Made by a program: the position numbers and the translations under genes. Shown one piece after another: positions 37,824-47,015 of a stretch of 64,000 nucleotides of DNA; the first letter of the stretch is position 1; the number at the start of each line of letters is the position of its first letter. Where the stretch lies: contig NZ_CP108352.1 of the NCBI RefSeq assembly GCF_036237275.1, positions 7,775,501 through 7,839,500 on the forward strand, read 5' to 3'. The notes under the pieces were generated by a model. It searched no databases. It worked only from the letters and a program-made list of their open reading frames with translations, and had not been told where the DNA came from. Source of the stretch: Streptomyces sp. NBC_01353. GTDB lineage: Bacteria; Actinomycetota; Actinomycetes; Streptomycetales; Streptomycetaceae.

Positions 37824-38741
37824 CTAGAAGACGCTCACGCCGTACGCGCTCAGGGCTTCCGTCACCGGCTGGAAGAACGTGGTGCCGCCGCTGGAGCAGT
37901 TGCCGCTGCCGCCGGAGGTGAGGCCGAGCGCGGTGGTGCCGGAGAAGAGCGCGCCGCCGCTGTCACCCGGCTCGGCGCAGACGTTGGTCTGGATCAGGCC
38001 GTAGACGATGTCGCCACCGCCGTAGTTGACGGTCGCGTTGAGACCGGTGACCGTACCGCTGTGCAGACCGGTGGTGCTGCCGCTGCGCTGCACCGACTGG
38101 CCCACCGAGGCGTTGCCCGCACCGGTGATGTCGCGGTAGCTGCCGTTGTAGAGGTAGACACGGCCGTCCGCCGCCGAGGCGTTGGAGTGGCGGATGATGC
38201 CGTAGTCGTTGGTCGGGAAGCTGGTGCCGGCGCGGGTGCCGAGCACCGTGGTGTTGGCGGAGTTGGTGTACCAGGTGCTGCCGATGTTGGTGCAGTGACC
38301 TGCCGTCAGGGCGTAGTAGGTCGAGCCGCTGCGGACGTTGAAGCCGAGCGAGCAGCGCCCGCCGCCGGCGTAGATGGCCTGGCCGCCGGCGATGAGCTTG
38401 TTGAACGTGCCGGGAGTCCGCTTGATCTCCAGGGTGCCGGCGCGGTCACCGGCAGCTTTCTTGATCTTGGCGATCTCGGCGGCGGAGACGGTGGAGTCGG
38501 CGGTGAGGACGATCTTCCCGGTCGCCTGGTCGGTGTACCACGCGGTGCCGGGCACGTCGGCCCCGCGTACGGCCTGGTCGGCGACGGCGAGTTGGGCGGT
38601 GGTGGCCCGGCCGTCCTCGGCCGTGGCCGCGGACGAGGTGGGGACGGCAAGCGCTGAGGCGGCGAGCAGCGCGGAGGCCACGGCGACGAGCCGTGCGCCC
38701 TTCGCGACGCCGCCGAGGGGGGACAGGCGCTTGAGGTTCAC
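37824..38741 (-). CDS. Streptogrisin-type secreted serine protease (S1 family)
   Basis: 305-residue pre-pro-protease. Signal peptide 1-39, pro-region about 40-116, mature enzyme of about 189 residues starting at I117 ([14 protein letters not shown]). Catalytic triad H149 (TAGHC), D179 (NDYGIIR) and S261 (GDSGGALF); cysteines 130/150 and 255/282 should form two disulfides. Size and pattern fit streptogrisin A/B-like chymotrypsin-fold proteases secreted by Streptomyces. The start is GTG 38741 with a strong GGAGGA. Likely a single-gene transcript. Confidence 0.92.
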   Translation of the reverse strand: MNLKRLSPLGGVAKGARLVAVASALLAASALAVPTSSAATAEDGRATTAQLAVADQAVRGADVPGTAWYTDQATGKIVLTADSTVSAAEIAKIKKAAGDRAGTLEIKRTPGTFNKLIAGGQAIYAGGGRCSLGFNVRSGSTYYALTAGHCTNIGSTWYTNSANTTVLGTRAGTSFPTNDYGIIRHSNASAADGRVYLYNGSYRDITGAGNASVGQSVQRSGSTTGLHSGTVTGLNATVNYGGGDIVYGLIQTNVCAEPGDSGGALFSGTTALGLTSGGSGNCSSGGTTFFQPVTEALSAYGVSVF

Positions 38742-39397
38742 AGGATCCTCCGGTGGGGGAGTGGGGGGGGGAATCGCTGGGTGGGCGATCCGTTGCGCCG
38801 GTCAGGCGGGTCCGGGCCGAAGGGTGCTCCGGCATGGACCTGTCAAACCCGACAGGAGGAATCCTCGAATCCGGGCGGCCTCGGCGGCAAGAACGCCTTT
38901 CGGCCGATCTACGCGCGTTCATGTGGTCCAAGGCCTCACGGGTGCCCTGTGTGCCCGGATTGGCTGCCGTGGCGGGCGTGACGGGGCTGGCGCGTGCAAA
39001 CGCTTGCGACGGTTTGCTGACGTTCTTTCAGGAGGGCGCTGTGGAGTTCGGGATGGTCCTGCGGTGACCCGTCGAGGAAGCGGAAGGATCTGTACCGTTT
39101 CGCCAGCTCAACCGCCGAGGTGCCCCCGATCCCACGCCCCGCGCGCCCTCGCCACCGGCACCCCGGCAGGCAGGACCCGGCCGTCCGCCGGAGCAGTAGC
39201 GGGCGCACACATCCGGCCGCTGCCTCCGGTCGGCCCTGGCGGGCGAGTGATCCCTGCCGTGGCGGGGGAGGGGCCGCCCACGGGCCTGTGGTACAGGTGT
39301 GGACGCCCCTCAATGCCGTAATCGTGCCGCTCCGTCCGGGCGGACCGGGTGTCCGGTTCCCGTCGCAGCCCAAGGCCGTCGGACGCGGCGCCGCGTC
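38742..39397. other. Gene-free stretch between protease and beta-lactamase-like gene
   Basis: About 650 bases. Open frames here are low-complexity, Arg/Pro-rich and unsupported. It should contain the protease promoter. Visible structure: CCTGTC-N6-GACAGG (38839-38856) and the LacI-operator-like near-palindrome TGCAAACGCTTGCG at 38995-39008. No adjacent LacI-family gene is present. Confidence 0.55.
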
Positions 39398-40600
39398 TCA
39401 CAGCGATGCGTACACCGCCTCGACCAGGGCCATCTTGCGAGGATCGTCCGCGATGTTGGGGCCCATGCGGTTCATCACGTAGCCGAGGGAGACTCCCGCC
39501 TCCGGGTCCGCGAGGCCGCAGGAGCCGCCGAAGCCGTCGTGGCCGAAGGCTCGGGGATTGGGGCCGTAGGAGGCGTTGGAGCCGCTGAGCCAGAGGCCGA
39601 GGGCGCACTCCGTGTCGTGGGCGAAGCCCGCGCCGAGGACCAGGTCCCGGCAGGCGCCCTGCCCCTCGCGGGCTCGTTCGGCGGCCGGTTCGGACAGGAT
39701 CCGGTGCTCGCCGGATCGGCCCCGCCCGGCGAAGACGCCGTACAGCTCGGCGACCGCGCGGGCCGTTCCGTGCCCGTTGGCAGCCGGCAGCTCGGCGGCA
39801 CGCCACTCGGGGCTGTTGGCCTGGGCGGCGCCGACGAGTGGATTGGCCAGCGCGGCCTGCGCCGCGGGCTCCAACTGGGCGAACAAGGCAGCCTGTTCGC
39901 TCGCCGAGGAGGTGCGGGGGTGTACCAGCTCGGCCACTCGCACCGCCTCCTTCTCGGGGAGGCCGATGGTGAAGTCGATGCCGAGCGGTCCGGTGATCTC
40001 GTCGCGGAGGAAGTCGCCGGTCAGCCGTCCGGTGATGCGCCGGATCACCTCGCCGACCAGGAAGCCGTACGTCATGGCGTGGTAGCCGGAGCGGGTGCCG
40101 GGTTCCCACCACGGCTCCGTCTCCGCGAGCCGGGCGGTCGTCACCTCCCAGTCGTAGAACTCCTCCAGCGTGAGCGGCTCGCGCAGACCGGACAGCCCCG
40201 CGCGGTGGGAGAGGAGATGGCGTACGGGCAGAGTCTCCTTGCCTCCGGCGCCGAACTCGGGCCAGTAGGAGGCGACCGGCGCGTCCAGGTCGAGCAGTCC
40301 GCGGTCCGCCAGCAGATGGGCGCAGAGCGCGGTGACGCCCTTGGTCGTGGACCAGACGTTGACCACGGTGTCGTGCTCCCAGCGGCGCGTACGAGCCCCG
40401 TCCGCCCAGCCGCCCCACAGGTCGACCACGGTCTCGCCGTGGACCTGGACCGTCACCGCGGCCCCGAGCTCGTCCCTCGTGCGGAAGTTGGCCTCGAAGG
40501 CGTCCCGTACGGCGGTGAAGCGAGGGTCGCAGTGTCCTTCGATCGGGGGCGTGGGCGCGGGTGCGGGCTCGGGCGAACGGGCCGGTTCGGCATCGGGCAT
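39398..40600 (-). CDS. Class C beta-lactamase-like serine hydrolase (EstB type)
   Basis: 400 residues. The serine-lysine motif STTK is at 84-87 and the Tyr motif at Y173 (SGYHAM), with HDGFGGS as the third box. No signal peptide, so it is cytoplasmic; together these features point to an esterase or D-aminopeptidase-like member of the serine beta-lactamase family, not a resistance enzyme. ATG 40600 with GGAGG upstream. It is divergent from a GH15 gene. Confidence 0.85.
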   Translation of the reverse strand: MPDAEPARSPEPAPAPTPPIEGHCDPRFTAVRDAFEANFRTRDELGAAVTVQVHGETVVDLWGGWADGARTRRWEHDTVVNVWSTTKGVTALCAHLLADRGLLDLDAPVASYWPEFGAGGKETLPVRHLLSHRAGLSGLREPLTLEEFYDWEVTTARLAETEPWWEPGTRSGYHAMTYGFLVGEVIRRITGRLTGDFLRDEITGPLGIDFTIGLPEKEAVRVAELVHPRTSSASEQAALFAQLEPAAQAALANPLVGAAQANSPEWRAAELPAANGHGTARAVAELYGVFAGRGRSGEHRILSEPAAERAREGQGACRDLVLGAGFAHDTECALGLWLSGSNASYGPNPRAFGHDGFGGSCGLADPEAGVSLGYVMNRMGPNIADDPRKMALVEAVYASL

Positions 40601-40639
40601 GACGTCCTCCAGGGGCGCTCGGCGGTCGCGAGCAACATA

Positions 40640-40651
40640 CCGACTGGTCGG
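40640..40651. promoter_or_regulatory. TetR-type operator-like palindrome
   Basis: CCGAC-TG-GTCGG, a 12-base perfect palindrome flanked by AT-rich bases, 39 bases before the beta-lactamase-like start. Its sequence resembles ACCGACCGGTCGGT-type TetR operators. No TetR gene is nearby, so the binding protein would be encoded elsewhere. Confidence 0.4.
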
Positions 40652-40830
40652 ATCGGGGGGAAGGGAGTGCGCACCGGGTGCGCGGGCGGCGGTCCGCAGC
40701 GGTTCGCGGCGGACGCCGGCGTGGTTCGCCCGGTCGGTCCATCCGCGTTGCCGAGGCCGCTACCGGCGGGTTCCGTGGACACGAGCAGTGGCACCGAAAG
40801 GCCCCGAGCCGCGGGAGAATCGAGGTCCTC

Positions 40831-42654
40831 TTGCCCGGTTACCCTCCGATCGCCGGCCACGGGCTGATCGGTGACCTGCAGACCGCCGCCCTGATCTCCG
40901 CCGAGGGCGCCGTGGACTGGTTCTGCGCACCCCGCTTCGACTCGCCGAGCATCTTCGCGTCCCTGCTCGACCAGGAGCGCGGCGGCCATTTCACCATCGC
41001 TCCCGCCGCCGCCGACGTGACCGTCCGCCAGCTCTACCTGCCCGACACTGCCGTCCTGATCACCAGGTTCCTCACCCCGGAGGGGGTGGGCGAGGTGGTC
41101 GACTTCATGCCGGTGAGCGACCGGCCGGACATCCCCACCGACCGGCACCGCATGGTGCGGGCCCTTCGGGTGGTGCGCGGGACTCTCGCCTTCGACGTGC
41201 AGTGCCGACCCCGATTCGACTACGGACGCGCCCGGCACACCCTCACACTCGACGGCAACGCCGCCACCTTCCACGGCGCCGACCTCGACGTACACCTGCG
41301 GAGCAACGTTCCCCTGAGCGCCGACGGCCAGGACGTCCATGCCACCGTCACCCTGCAGCAGGGCCAGACCGCCGGAATCCTCCTGGAGACCTCCGCCCCG
41401 GGAGCCGCGCCCGCGCCGGTCACCGAACAGGCGATGCAGGCGGCCATGGAGGAGACCCGCGTCTTCTGGCACGAGTGGATCCACCGCTGCCATTACCGGG
41501 GCCGCTGGCAACACATGGTCAACCGCTCGGCCATCACCCTCAAGCTGCTCATCTACGCCCCGTCGGGCGCACCCATCGCCGCCGCCACCATGGGGCTGCC
41601 CGAACAGATCGGCGGCGAGCGGAACTGGGACTACCGCTACACCTGGATCCGCGACGCGTCCCTCTCGATGCGCGTCCTGCTCGACCTCGGCTACTTCGAG
41701 GAGGCCGACGCCTTCCGCCGCTGGCTCGGCGACCGTTTCCGAGTGCCGCGCCCGCCCGGCAGCGAGCCGATGCAGATCATGTACCGGATCGACGGCGATC
41801 CCCACCTGCCCGAGGAGATCCTGGGACATCTGTCCGGCTACCGCGACTCCTCTCCCGTACGGGCAGGGAACGGGGCGGCCGATCAGCTGCAGCTCGACAT
41901 CTACGGTGAGTTCGCCTACGCCATGACCCACTCGGCGGACCTGGCCGAAGTGGCCGGCTACGAAGCGTGGAAGGGGTTCTCCGCGCTCCTCGACTGGCTC
42001 GCCGACAGCTGGGACCGCCCTGACGAGGGCATCTGGGAGACCCGCGGCGGCCGCAAGCACTTCACGTACAGCCGGATGATGTGCTGGGTCGCCCTCGACC
42101 GCGGCATTCGCCTCGCCACCCAGTACGCACGGCCCGCCGACCTCTCCCGCTGGATCGCGCAGCGTGACGCCATCCTCGTCCAGGTGATGGAACGCGGCTG
42201 GAATCCCCGGCTCAAAGCGTTCGTCCAGCACTACGACAGCGAAGTGCTCGACGCGTCGCTGCTGCTCATGCCACTGGTCGGCTTCATCTCCCCGAAGGCG
42301 CCCTCGTGGCTGTCCACCCTGGACGCCATGGACCGCGAACTCGTCACGGACAGCCTCGTCTACCGCTACAACCCCGAGGCGTCCCCCGACGGCCTGCGCG
42401 GCTCCGAGGGCACCTTCTCGCTCTGCAGCTTCCTCTACGTCGAGGCCCTGGCCCGGGCGGGCCGTCTCGACCAGGCCCGCTACGCGATGGACAAGATGCT
42501 CACGTACGCCAACCACGTCGGGCTCTTCGCCGAGGAGATCGGCCCGACCGGCGAACAACTCGGCAACTTCCCCCAGGCGTTCACCCACCTCGCGCTGATC
42601 ACCGCGGCGATGGCGCTCGACGAAGAACTCGACAAGGCCGCCGAACGCCGCTGA
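40831..42654 (+). CDS. GH15-family glucoamylase/trehalase-like glycosidase
   Basis: 607 residues if started at TTG 40831 (GAGGTC upstream), where similarity begins: PGYPPIAGHGLIGDLQTAALIS. The N-terminal beta-sandwich (1-220) is followed by the (alpha/alpha)6 barrel with NWDYRYTWIRDASLS, AADQLQLDIYGEF and SEGTFSLCSFLYVEAL; the last holds a conserved Glu region used as catalytic base. In actinobacteria such proteins are often trehalases. Cytoplasmic. The frame remains open to 40678, but that upstream part is low-complexity. Confidence 0.85.
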   Translation: MPGYPPIAGHGLIGDLQTAALISAEGAVDWFCAPRFDSPSIFASLLDQERGGHFTIAPAAADVTVRQLYLPDTAVLITRFLTPEGVGEVVDFMPVSDRPDIPTDRHRMVRALRVVRGTLAFDVQCRPRFDYGRARHTLTLDGNAATFHGADLDVHLRSNVPLSADGQDVHATVTLQQGQTAGILLETSAPGAAPAPVTEQAMQAAMEETRVFWHEWIHRCHYRGRWQHMVNRSAITLKLLIYAPSGAPIAAATMGLPEQIGGERNWDYRYTWIRDASLSMRVLLDLGYFEEADAFRRWLGDRFRVPRPPGSEPMQIMYRIDGDPHLPEEILGHLSGYRDSSPVRAGNGAADQLQLDIYGEFAYAMTHSADLAEVAGYEAWKGFSALLDWLADSWDRPDEGIWETRGGRKHFTYSRMMCWVALDRGIRLATQYARPADLSRWIAQRDAILVQVMERGWNPRLKAFVQHYDSEVLDASLLLMPLVGFISPKAPSWLSTLDAMDRELVTDSLVYRYNPEASPDGLRGSEGTFSLCSFLYVEALARAGRLDQARYAMDKMLTYANHVGLFAEEIGPTGEQLGNFPQAFTHLALITAAMALDEELDKAAERR

Positions 42655-42718
42655 CCGGGACCGGAACCCGACCGGGACCGGAACCCGACCGGACCGGAAC
42701 CCGACCGGACCGTACGGC
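42654..42718. repeat. Imperfect 16-17-bp tandem repeat after the GH15 gene
   Basis: About three and a half copies of ACCGGGACCGGAACCCG, two of 17 bases and then 16-base versions lacking one G. The array begins inside the GH15 stop codon. It may have arisen by slippage; it could also extend the mRNA end structure. Confidence 0.7.
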
Positions 42719-42779
42719 CGGCCGACTCGCGATGCTCCGCCGCGTGGAAGTCGCCCGGTAGCCGTCGGTCCTGTCTCCC

Positions 42780-42813
42780 ACCGCCCGGGTGAGCCGCGTC
42801 TCACCCGGGCGGT
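42780..42813 (+). terminator. Strong terminator hairpin
   Basis: ACCGCCCGGGTGAG (42780-42793) pairs perfectly with CTCACCCGGGCGGT (42800-42813): 14-base stem, six-base loop. It separates the GH15 gene from the PadR operon. Confidence 0.8.
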
Positions 42814-42822
42814 CGCGCTTGC

Positions 42823-42842
42823 CTATGCAACGAGTTGCATAG
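42823..42842. promoter_or_regulatory. Perfect palindrome, probable PadR operator
   Basis: CTATGCAA-CGAG-TTGCATAG, an eight-base perfect inverted repeat just upstream of the ribosome binding site of the PadR gene. PadR-family repressors bind ATGCA- or ATGT-type dyads next to their own starts, so autoregulation is likely. It also contrasts with the GC-rich surroundings. Confidence 0.7.
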
Positions 42843-42855
42843 AAGGATTCCGGGT

Positions 42856-43422
42856 GTGGCGATCGAACACGCGATTCTTGTGTCCCTGCTGGAGAAGCCC
42901 GGTTCCGGCTACGAGCTGGCCCGGCGCTTCGAGCGGTCCATCGGGTACTTCTGGACCGCCAGTCATCAGCAGATCTACCGCGTGCTCAAGCGGATGGAGA
43001 GCGACGGCTGGGTCGACGTCCGGGACGTGCCACAGCACGGCCGCCCGGACAAGAAGGAGTACACCGTCGCGGACCTGGGACAGGCCGTGCTGTCCAGCTG
43101 GCTCCACGAGCCCATCGAGCCCGAGAGCATGCGGCACGACCTCGCCGTGAAGATCCGGGGCGCGGCCTTCGACGACCCGGCCGCGCTGATCCAGGAAGTG
43201 GAGCGGCACCGGCGGACGCACACCGAGCGCCTCGCCCACTACCTCGCCGGCGAGGAACGCGACTTCCCGGATGTGGAGGCGCCTGCCGCCCCCGGCCCGC
43301 TCGACGCGGGCCGGGAGCTCCAGCACGTCGTACTGCGCGGCGGCATCGCGTACGAGCGGATGACGCTCGCCTGGCTCGACGACGTCCTCACCACCCTCCA
43401 CCGGCTCGCTGCCGAGCGCTGA
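42856..43422 (+). CDS. PadR-family transcriptional regulator
   Basis: 188 residues. N-terminal PadR winged helix (AILVSLLEKPGSGYELARRFE, then ASHQQIYRVLKRMESDGWV) and the C-terminal Vir-like helical dimerisation domain. The frame opens at TTG 42835 inside the operator; the GTG at 42856 has AAGGA at proper distance and begins MAIEHAILV, so I use it. It is followed by an acyl-CoA dehydrogenase gene 70 bases on, which it probably represses. Phenolic or acyl ligands are typical for the family. Confidence 0.88.
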   Translation: MAIEHAILVSLLEKPGSGYELARRFERSIGYFWTASHQQIYRVLKRMESDGWVDVRDVPQHGRPDKKEYTVADLGQAVLSSWLHEPIEPESMRHDLAVKIRGAAFDDPAALIQEVERHRRTHTERLAHYLAGEERDFPDVEAPAAPGPLDAGRELQHVVLRGGIAYERMTLAWLDDVLTTLHRLAAER

Positions 43423-43492
43423 ACCCCCGCTCCGCCACGACCACCCGCGCCACCACGACCACCTCACCCCATCGGACCGAAAGACGGAGCAC

Positions 43493-45217
43493 ATGGCCGA
43501 CTCGCTGCTGTTCAACCCGCACACCTACGACCCGGCACACTTCGATCCCGAGACCCGCCGACTGCTGCGCGCCACCGTCGACTGGTTCGAGGAGCGCGGA
43601 AAGCGTCGGCTGATCGAGGACTACCGCACCCGGGCCTGGCTGGGGGACTTCCTCGCCTTCTCCGCCAAGGAAGGACTGTTCGAGACGTTCCTGACGCCCT
43701 CCGCCGACGCCGGCGAGGGGCAGCAGGACAAGCGCTGGGACACCGCCCGTATCGCCGCCCTGAACGAGATCCTCGGCTTCTACGGTCTCGACTACTGGTA
43801 CGCCTGGCAGGTCACCATCCTCGGCCTCGGCCCGGTCTGGCAGAGCGACAACGCCGCCGCCCGCGCCCGCGCCGCGGAACTCCTCTCCCAGGGGGAGGTG
43901 TTCGCCTTCGGCCTCTCCGAGAAGTCCCACGGCGCCGACATCTACTCCACCGACATGCTCCTGGAGCCCGACACCGCGGGGGGTTTCCGGGCCACCGGGT
44001 CCAAGTACTACATCGGCAACGGCAACGCGGCCGGGCTCGTCTCCGTCTTCGGCCGCCGCACCGACGTCGAAGGCCCCGACGGCTACGTCTTCTTCGCCGC
44101 CGACAGCCGCCATCCGGCGTACCACCTCGTCAAGAACGTCGTCGACTCGTCGAAGTACGTCAGCGAGTTCCGCCTGGAGGACTACCCCGTAGCCCCCGAG
44201 GACGTCCTCCACACCGGCCGCGCCGCCTTCGACGCCGCACTCAACACGGTCAACGTCGGCAAGTTCAACCTGTGCACCGCCTCCATCGGCATCTGCGAGC
44301 ACGCGATGTACGAGGCCGTCACCCACGCCCAGAACCGCATCCTCTACGGCCGCCCCGTCACCGCCTTCCCGCACGTGCGGCGCGAGCTGACCGACGCGTA
44401 CGTCCGCCTCGTCGGCATGAAGCTGTTCAGCGACCGCGCCGTCGACTACTTCCGCACTGCCGGTCCCGACGACCGCCGCTACCTCCTCTTCAACCCGATG
44501 ACGAAGATGAAGGTGACCACGGAGGGCGAGAAGGTCATTGACCTGATGTGGGACGTCATCGCCGCCAAGGGCTTCGAGAAGGACAACTACTTCGCCCAGG
44601 CCGCCGTCGAGATCCGGGGCCTCCCGAAGCTCGAGGGCACGGTCCACGTCAACCTGGCCCTGATCCTGAAGTTCATGCGGAACCACCTGCTGGACCCGGC
44701 CGCGTACGAGCCCGTACCGACCCGTCTGGACGAGGCCGACGACACCTTCCTCTTCCGGCAGGGACCGGCCCGCGGCCTGGGATCCGTACGCTTCCACGAC
44801 TGGCGCACCGCGTACGACGCCTACGCCGGAGTGGCGAACGTCGCCCGCTTCCGCGAGCAGGCCGACGCCCTGTGCGAGTTCGTCCGCACCGCCGCGCCCG
44901 ACGAGCAGCAGAGCCGCGACCTCGACCTCCTCCTCGCCGTCGGCCAGCTGTTCGCGCTCGTCGTCCACGGTCAGCTGGTCCTGGAGCAGGCGCGCCTGAC
45001 GGATCTCGACGAGGACGTTCTCGACGAGCTGTTCGCCGTCCTCGTGCGGGACTTCTCGGCCCACGCCGTCGAGCTGCACGGCAAGGACTCCGCCACCGAG
45101 CAGCAGCAGCTCTGGGCACTGGGAGCCGTTCGGCGCCCGGTCGTCGACGAGGCACGCTCGGGCCGGGTCTGGCAGCGCGTCGAGGCGCTCTCGGGTACGT
45201 ACGAGATGGCTCCGTAA
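43493..45217 (+). CDS. Acyl-CoA dehydrogenase family protein
   Basis: 574 residues, longer than the usual 380-400 because of a C-terminal extension of about 150 residues. The FAD-binding middle domain is visible (FAFGLSEKSHGADIYS, GSKYYIGNGNAAGLVSVF). The C-terminal four-helix domain contains RILYGRPVTAFPHVRRELTDAY and MTKMKVTTEGEKVIDLMWDVIAAKGFE. The extension resembles that of acyl-CoA oxidases and long-chain dehydrogenases. Probably oxidises a fatty acyl-CoA under control of the PadR protein. ATG 43493 with ACGGAG upstream. Confidence 0.82.
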   Translation: MADSLLFNPHTYDPAHFDPETRRLLRATVDWFEERGKRRLIEDYRTRAWLGDFLAFSAKEGLFETFLTPSADAGEGQQDKRWDTARIAALNEILGFYGLDYWYAWQVTILGLGPVWQSDNAAARARAAELLSQGEVFAFGLSEKSHGADIYSTDMLLEPDTAGGFRATGSKYYIGNGNAAGLVSVFGRRTDVEGPDGYVFFAADSRHPAYHLVKNVVDSSKYVSEFRLEDYPVAPEDVLHTGRAAFDAALNTVNVGKFNLCTASIGICEHAMYEAVTHAQNRILYGRPVTAFPHVRRELTDAYVRLVGMKLFSDRAVDYFRTAGPDDRRYLLFNPMTKMKVTTEGEKVIDLMWDVIAAKGFEKDNYFAQAAVEIRGLPKLEGTVHVNLALILKFMRNHLLDPAAYEPVPTRLDEADDTFLFRQGPARGLGSVRFHDWRTAYDAYAGVANVARFREQADALCEFVRTAAPDEQQSRDLDLLLAVGQLFALVVHGQLVLEQARLTDLDEDVLDELFAVLVRDFSAHAVELHGKDSATEQQQLWALGAVRRPVVDEARSGRVWQRVEALSGTYEMAP

Positions 45218-45228
45218 GACCGGTCGAC

Positions 45229-45256
45229 GGGGCCGGGGCGCGATCGCCCCGGCCCC
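45229..45256. terminator. Bidirectional terminator hairpin
   Basis: GGGGCCGGGGCG (45229-45240) and CGCCCCGGCCCC (45245-45256) form a perfect 12-base stem with loop CGAT between two converging genes. Confidence 0.8.
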
Positions 45257-45297
45257 GATCAGGGACATGGCGACGAGGGTGGTCACGGCGCTCTCCG

Positions 45298-46923
45298 TCA
45301 GCAGGTGCTCCCGGAGGGGACCGTCTTCCCGGTGATGAGGTAGTCGTCGACGTGGCCCGTGACGCAGGCGTTGCTGCGGCCGTACGCGGTGTGTCCGAGC
45401 CCCTCGTACGTGAGGAGCATCCCGCCGGGGAACTGGGAGGCCAGGCTCTTCGCCTCCTCGTAGGGGGTGGCCGCGTCTCCGGTGGTTCCGACCACAAGGA
45501 CGGGGACGACACCGGCGGCGCTGACCCGGTGCGGCCGCTGCGCGGTCGCGGGCCAGTCCTTGCAGGTGAGTGCCGTGGTCACAGCGGAGGTGCCGTAGCG
45601 GCCTGCGGCCTTGTCGGCGGGGCCGAGGGCCTGCCAGTACGCCTGCGGATCGCGGGGATGCGGGATGTCGAAGCAATTGACGGCTTGGAGCGCCGCGTCA
45701 CTGTTGTCGGCGGGCGCCTCGGGCCGGTCGGTCTCCGGGGCCGGTTCTTCCGACTCGGGTTCTTCGGATTCCGCGTCCTCCGAGGCCGCGAGCTTCGCCA
45801 GCTTCGTACCGTTGCCGCTGTCCGCGTCCGCCAGGGCTTCGGACAGGTCCTTCCACTGTGACTCGGGCACGTACATCGACATGACGAGCGCGTCGAGCAG
45901 CATGGTCGCGTCGACGCCGTGCTCGTCCCCGTCGACGGGCAGCGGATCGCGCGCGGTCCTCTCGAAGAGCCCGTCGATCAGGGCCCGTATCTCCTCCGAG
46001 GTGCTGCCGGGGCAGCTGTCCCCGGCGACGTCGGCGCACGAGGCGATGTAGTCCTCGACGGCCCGCTCGAAGCCGGCGCCCTGGCTCACGGCTCGCTGCG
46101 ACCAGTCCAGGGAGGGGTCGACGGCGCCGTCGAGGACCATCGCGCGGACCCGGCGGGGGAACTGCTCGGCGTACGAGGTGCCCAGACTCGTCCCGTACGA
46201 CCAGCCGAGGTACGTGACCCGGGACTCCCCGAGGGCCGCCCGCAACACGTCCATGTCCCGGGCCACGTCCTCAGTGCCGACGTGGCGCAGGAAGCCGCCG
46301 CTGTGCTTCGCGCACGCCTCGGCCTGCCGTTTCGCGGCCGTGAGGACGTCGGTCCGCTCGGCCCCGGTCTTCGGGAAGAACGGATCGGTCGCCGCGGTCT
46401 CCGAGGCCCCCTCCCCGGCGGACTCTTCGCCTCCCCCGCAGGTCAGCGCCGGCGAGCTGCCCCCGACACCACGCGGGTCGAAGGAGACGATGTCGAAGCG
46501 GGCGCGCGCCTTGGCGGTGAACGAATCGGCCATCCCCTCCTCCAGGAGGGACGTCACCCCGGACGCGCCCGGTCCGCCGGGGTTCGCGATGATCGAACCG
46601 ATCCGCTCGGCAGGCTTCGCCGTGACCGCCCGAGCCACCGGAAGGACGAACGTCCTGCCGTTCGAGGGGTCGGCGTAGTCCATCGGCACGGTGAGTTCGG
46701 CGCACTGGTGGTCACCGCACGCCTTCCACGCCAGCTTCTGCCGGTAGTACGACCTCAGCTCGGGCCGGTCGGCCGGGTCCACGTTCCCGGTCGCCCCTGT
46801 GGCCCGGTCCGTGCCGGATTCCGGCGGCGAGGTGCAGCCGACGAGTGCGGTGGCGGCGAGCGTGACGGCGCCGACGAGGGCGAGGGTGACGGTCGGAGGG
46901 CGGTGGCGGACGGTGCGGTTCAA
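45298..46923 (-). CDS. Lipoprotein alpha/beta-hydrolase, tripeptidyl aminopeptidase type
   Basis: 541 residues. Starting at TTG 46923 (GGGAGCACC upstream), the protein has a short basic N-terminus, a hydrophobic core and the lipobox LVGC with lipidated Cys30. The hydrolase has nucleophile motif GWSYGTS and catalytic His in GLGHTAYGR, and ends with the TAP-like C-terminal domain. An acidic low-complexity insert (SEDAESEEPESEEP) lies at about 365-385. It resembles Streptomyces SlpD/SlpE mycelium-associated peptidases. A response regulator gene lies 92 bases upstream in the same direction. Confidence 0.85.
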   Translation of the reverse strand: MNRTVRHRPPTVTLALVGAVTLAATALVGCTSPPESGTDRATGATGNVDPADRPELRSYYRQKLAWKACGDHQCAELTVPMDYADPSNGRTFVLPVARAVTAKPAERIGSIIANPGGPGASGVTSLLEEGMADSFTAKARARFDIVSFDPRGVGGSSPALTCGGGEESAGEGASETAATDPFFPKTGAERTDVLTAAKRQAEACAKHSGGFLRHVGTEDVARDMDVLRAALGESRVTYLGWSYGTSLGTSYAEQFPRRVRAMVLDGAVDPSLDWSQRAVSQGAGFERAVEDYIASCADVAGDSCPGSTSEEIRALIDGLFERTARDPLPVDGDEHGVDATMLLDALVMSMYVPESQWKDLSEALADADSGNGTKLAKLAASEDAESEEPESEEPAPETDRPEAPADNSDAALQAVNCFDIPHPRDPQAYWQALGPADKAAGRYGTSAVTTALTCKDWPATAQRPHRVSAAGVVPVLVVGTTGDAATPYEEAKSLASQFPGGMLLTYEGLGHTAYGRSNACVTGHVDDYLITGKTVPSGSTC

Positions 46924-47015
46924 CGAGGTGCTCCCAGGGTCGGTTCGCTGGGGAGCATGACGGGCCGATGCTGAGGATTTGATGAGGACGACGGCGGCGC
47001 CGGCCGCCGGCTTCG

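Noticed and set aside
39398-40600. Beta-lactam resistance enzyme
   Set aside because: No signal peptide and an EstB-like motif set (STTK, YHA, HDG); an esterase or peptidase role is more likely.
43388-45676. 762-codon minus-strand open frame
   Set aside because: Shadow of the acyl-CoA dehydrogenase and part of the lipoprotein peptidase region; composition is typical of antisense reading in GC-rich DNA.
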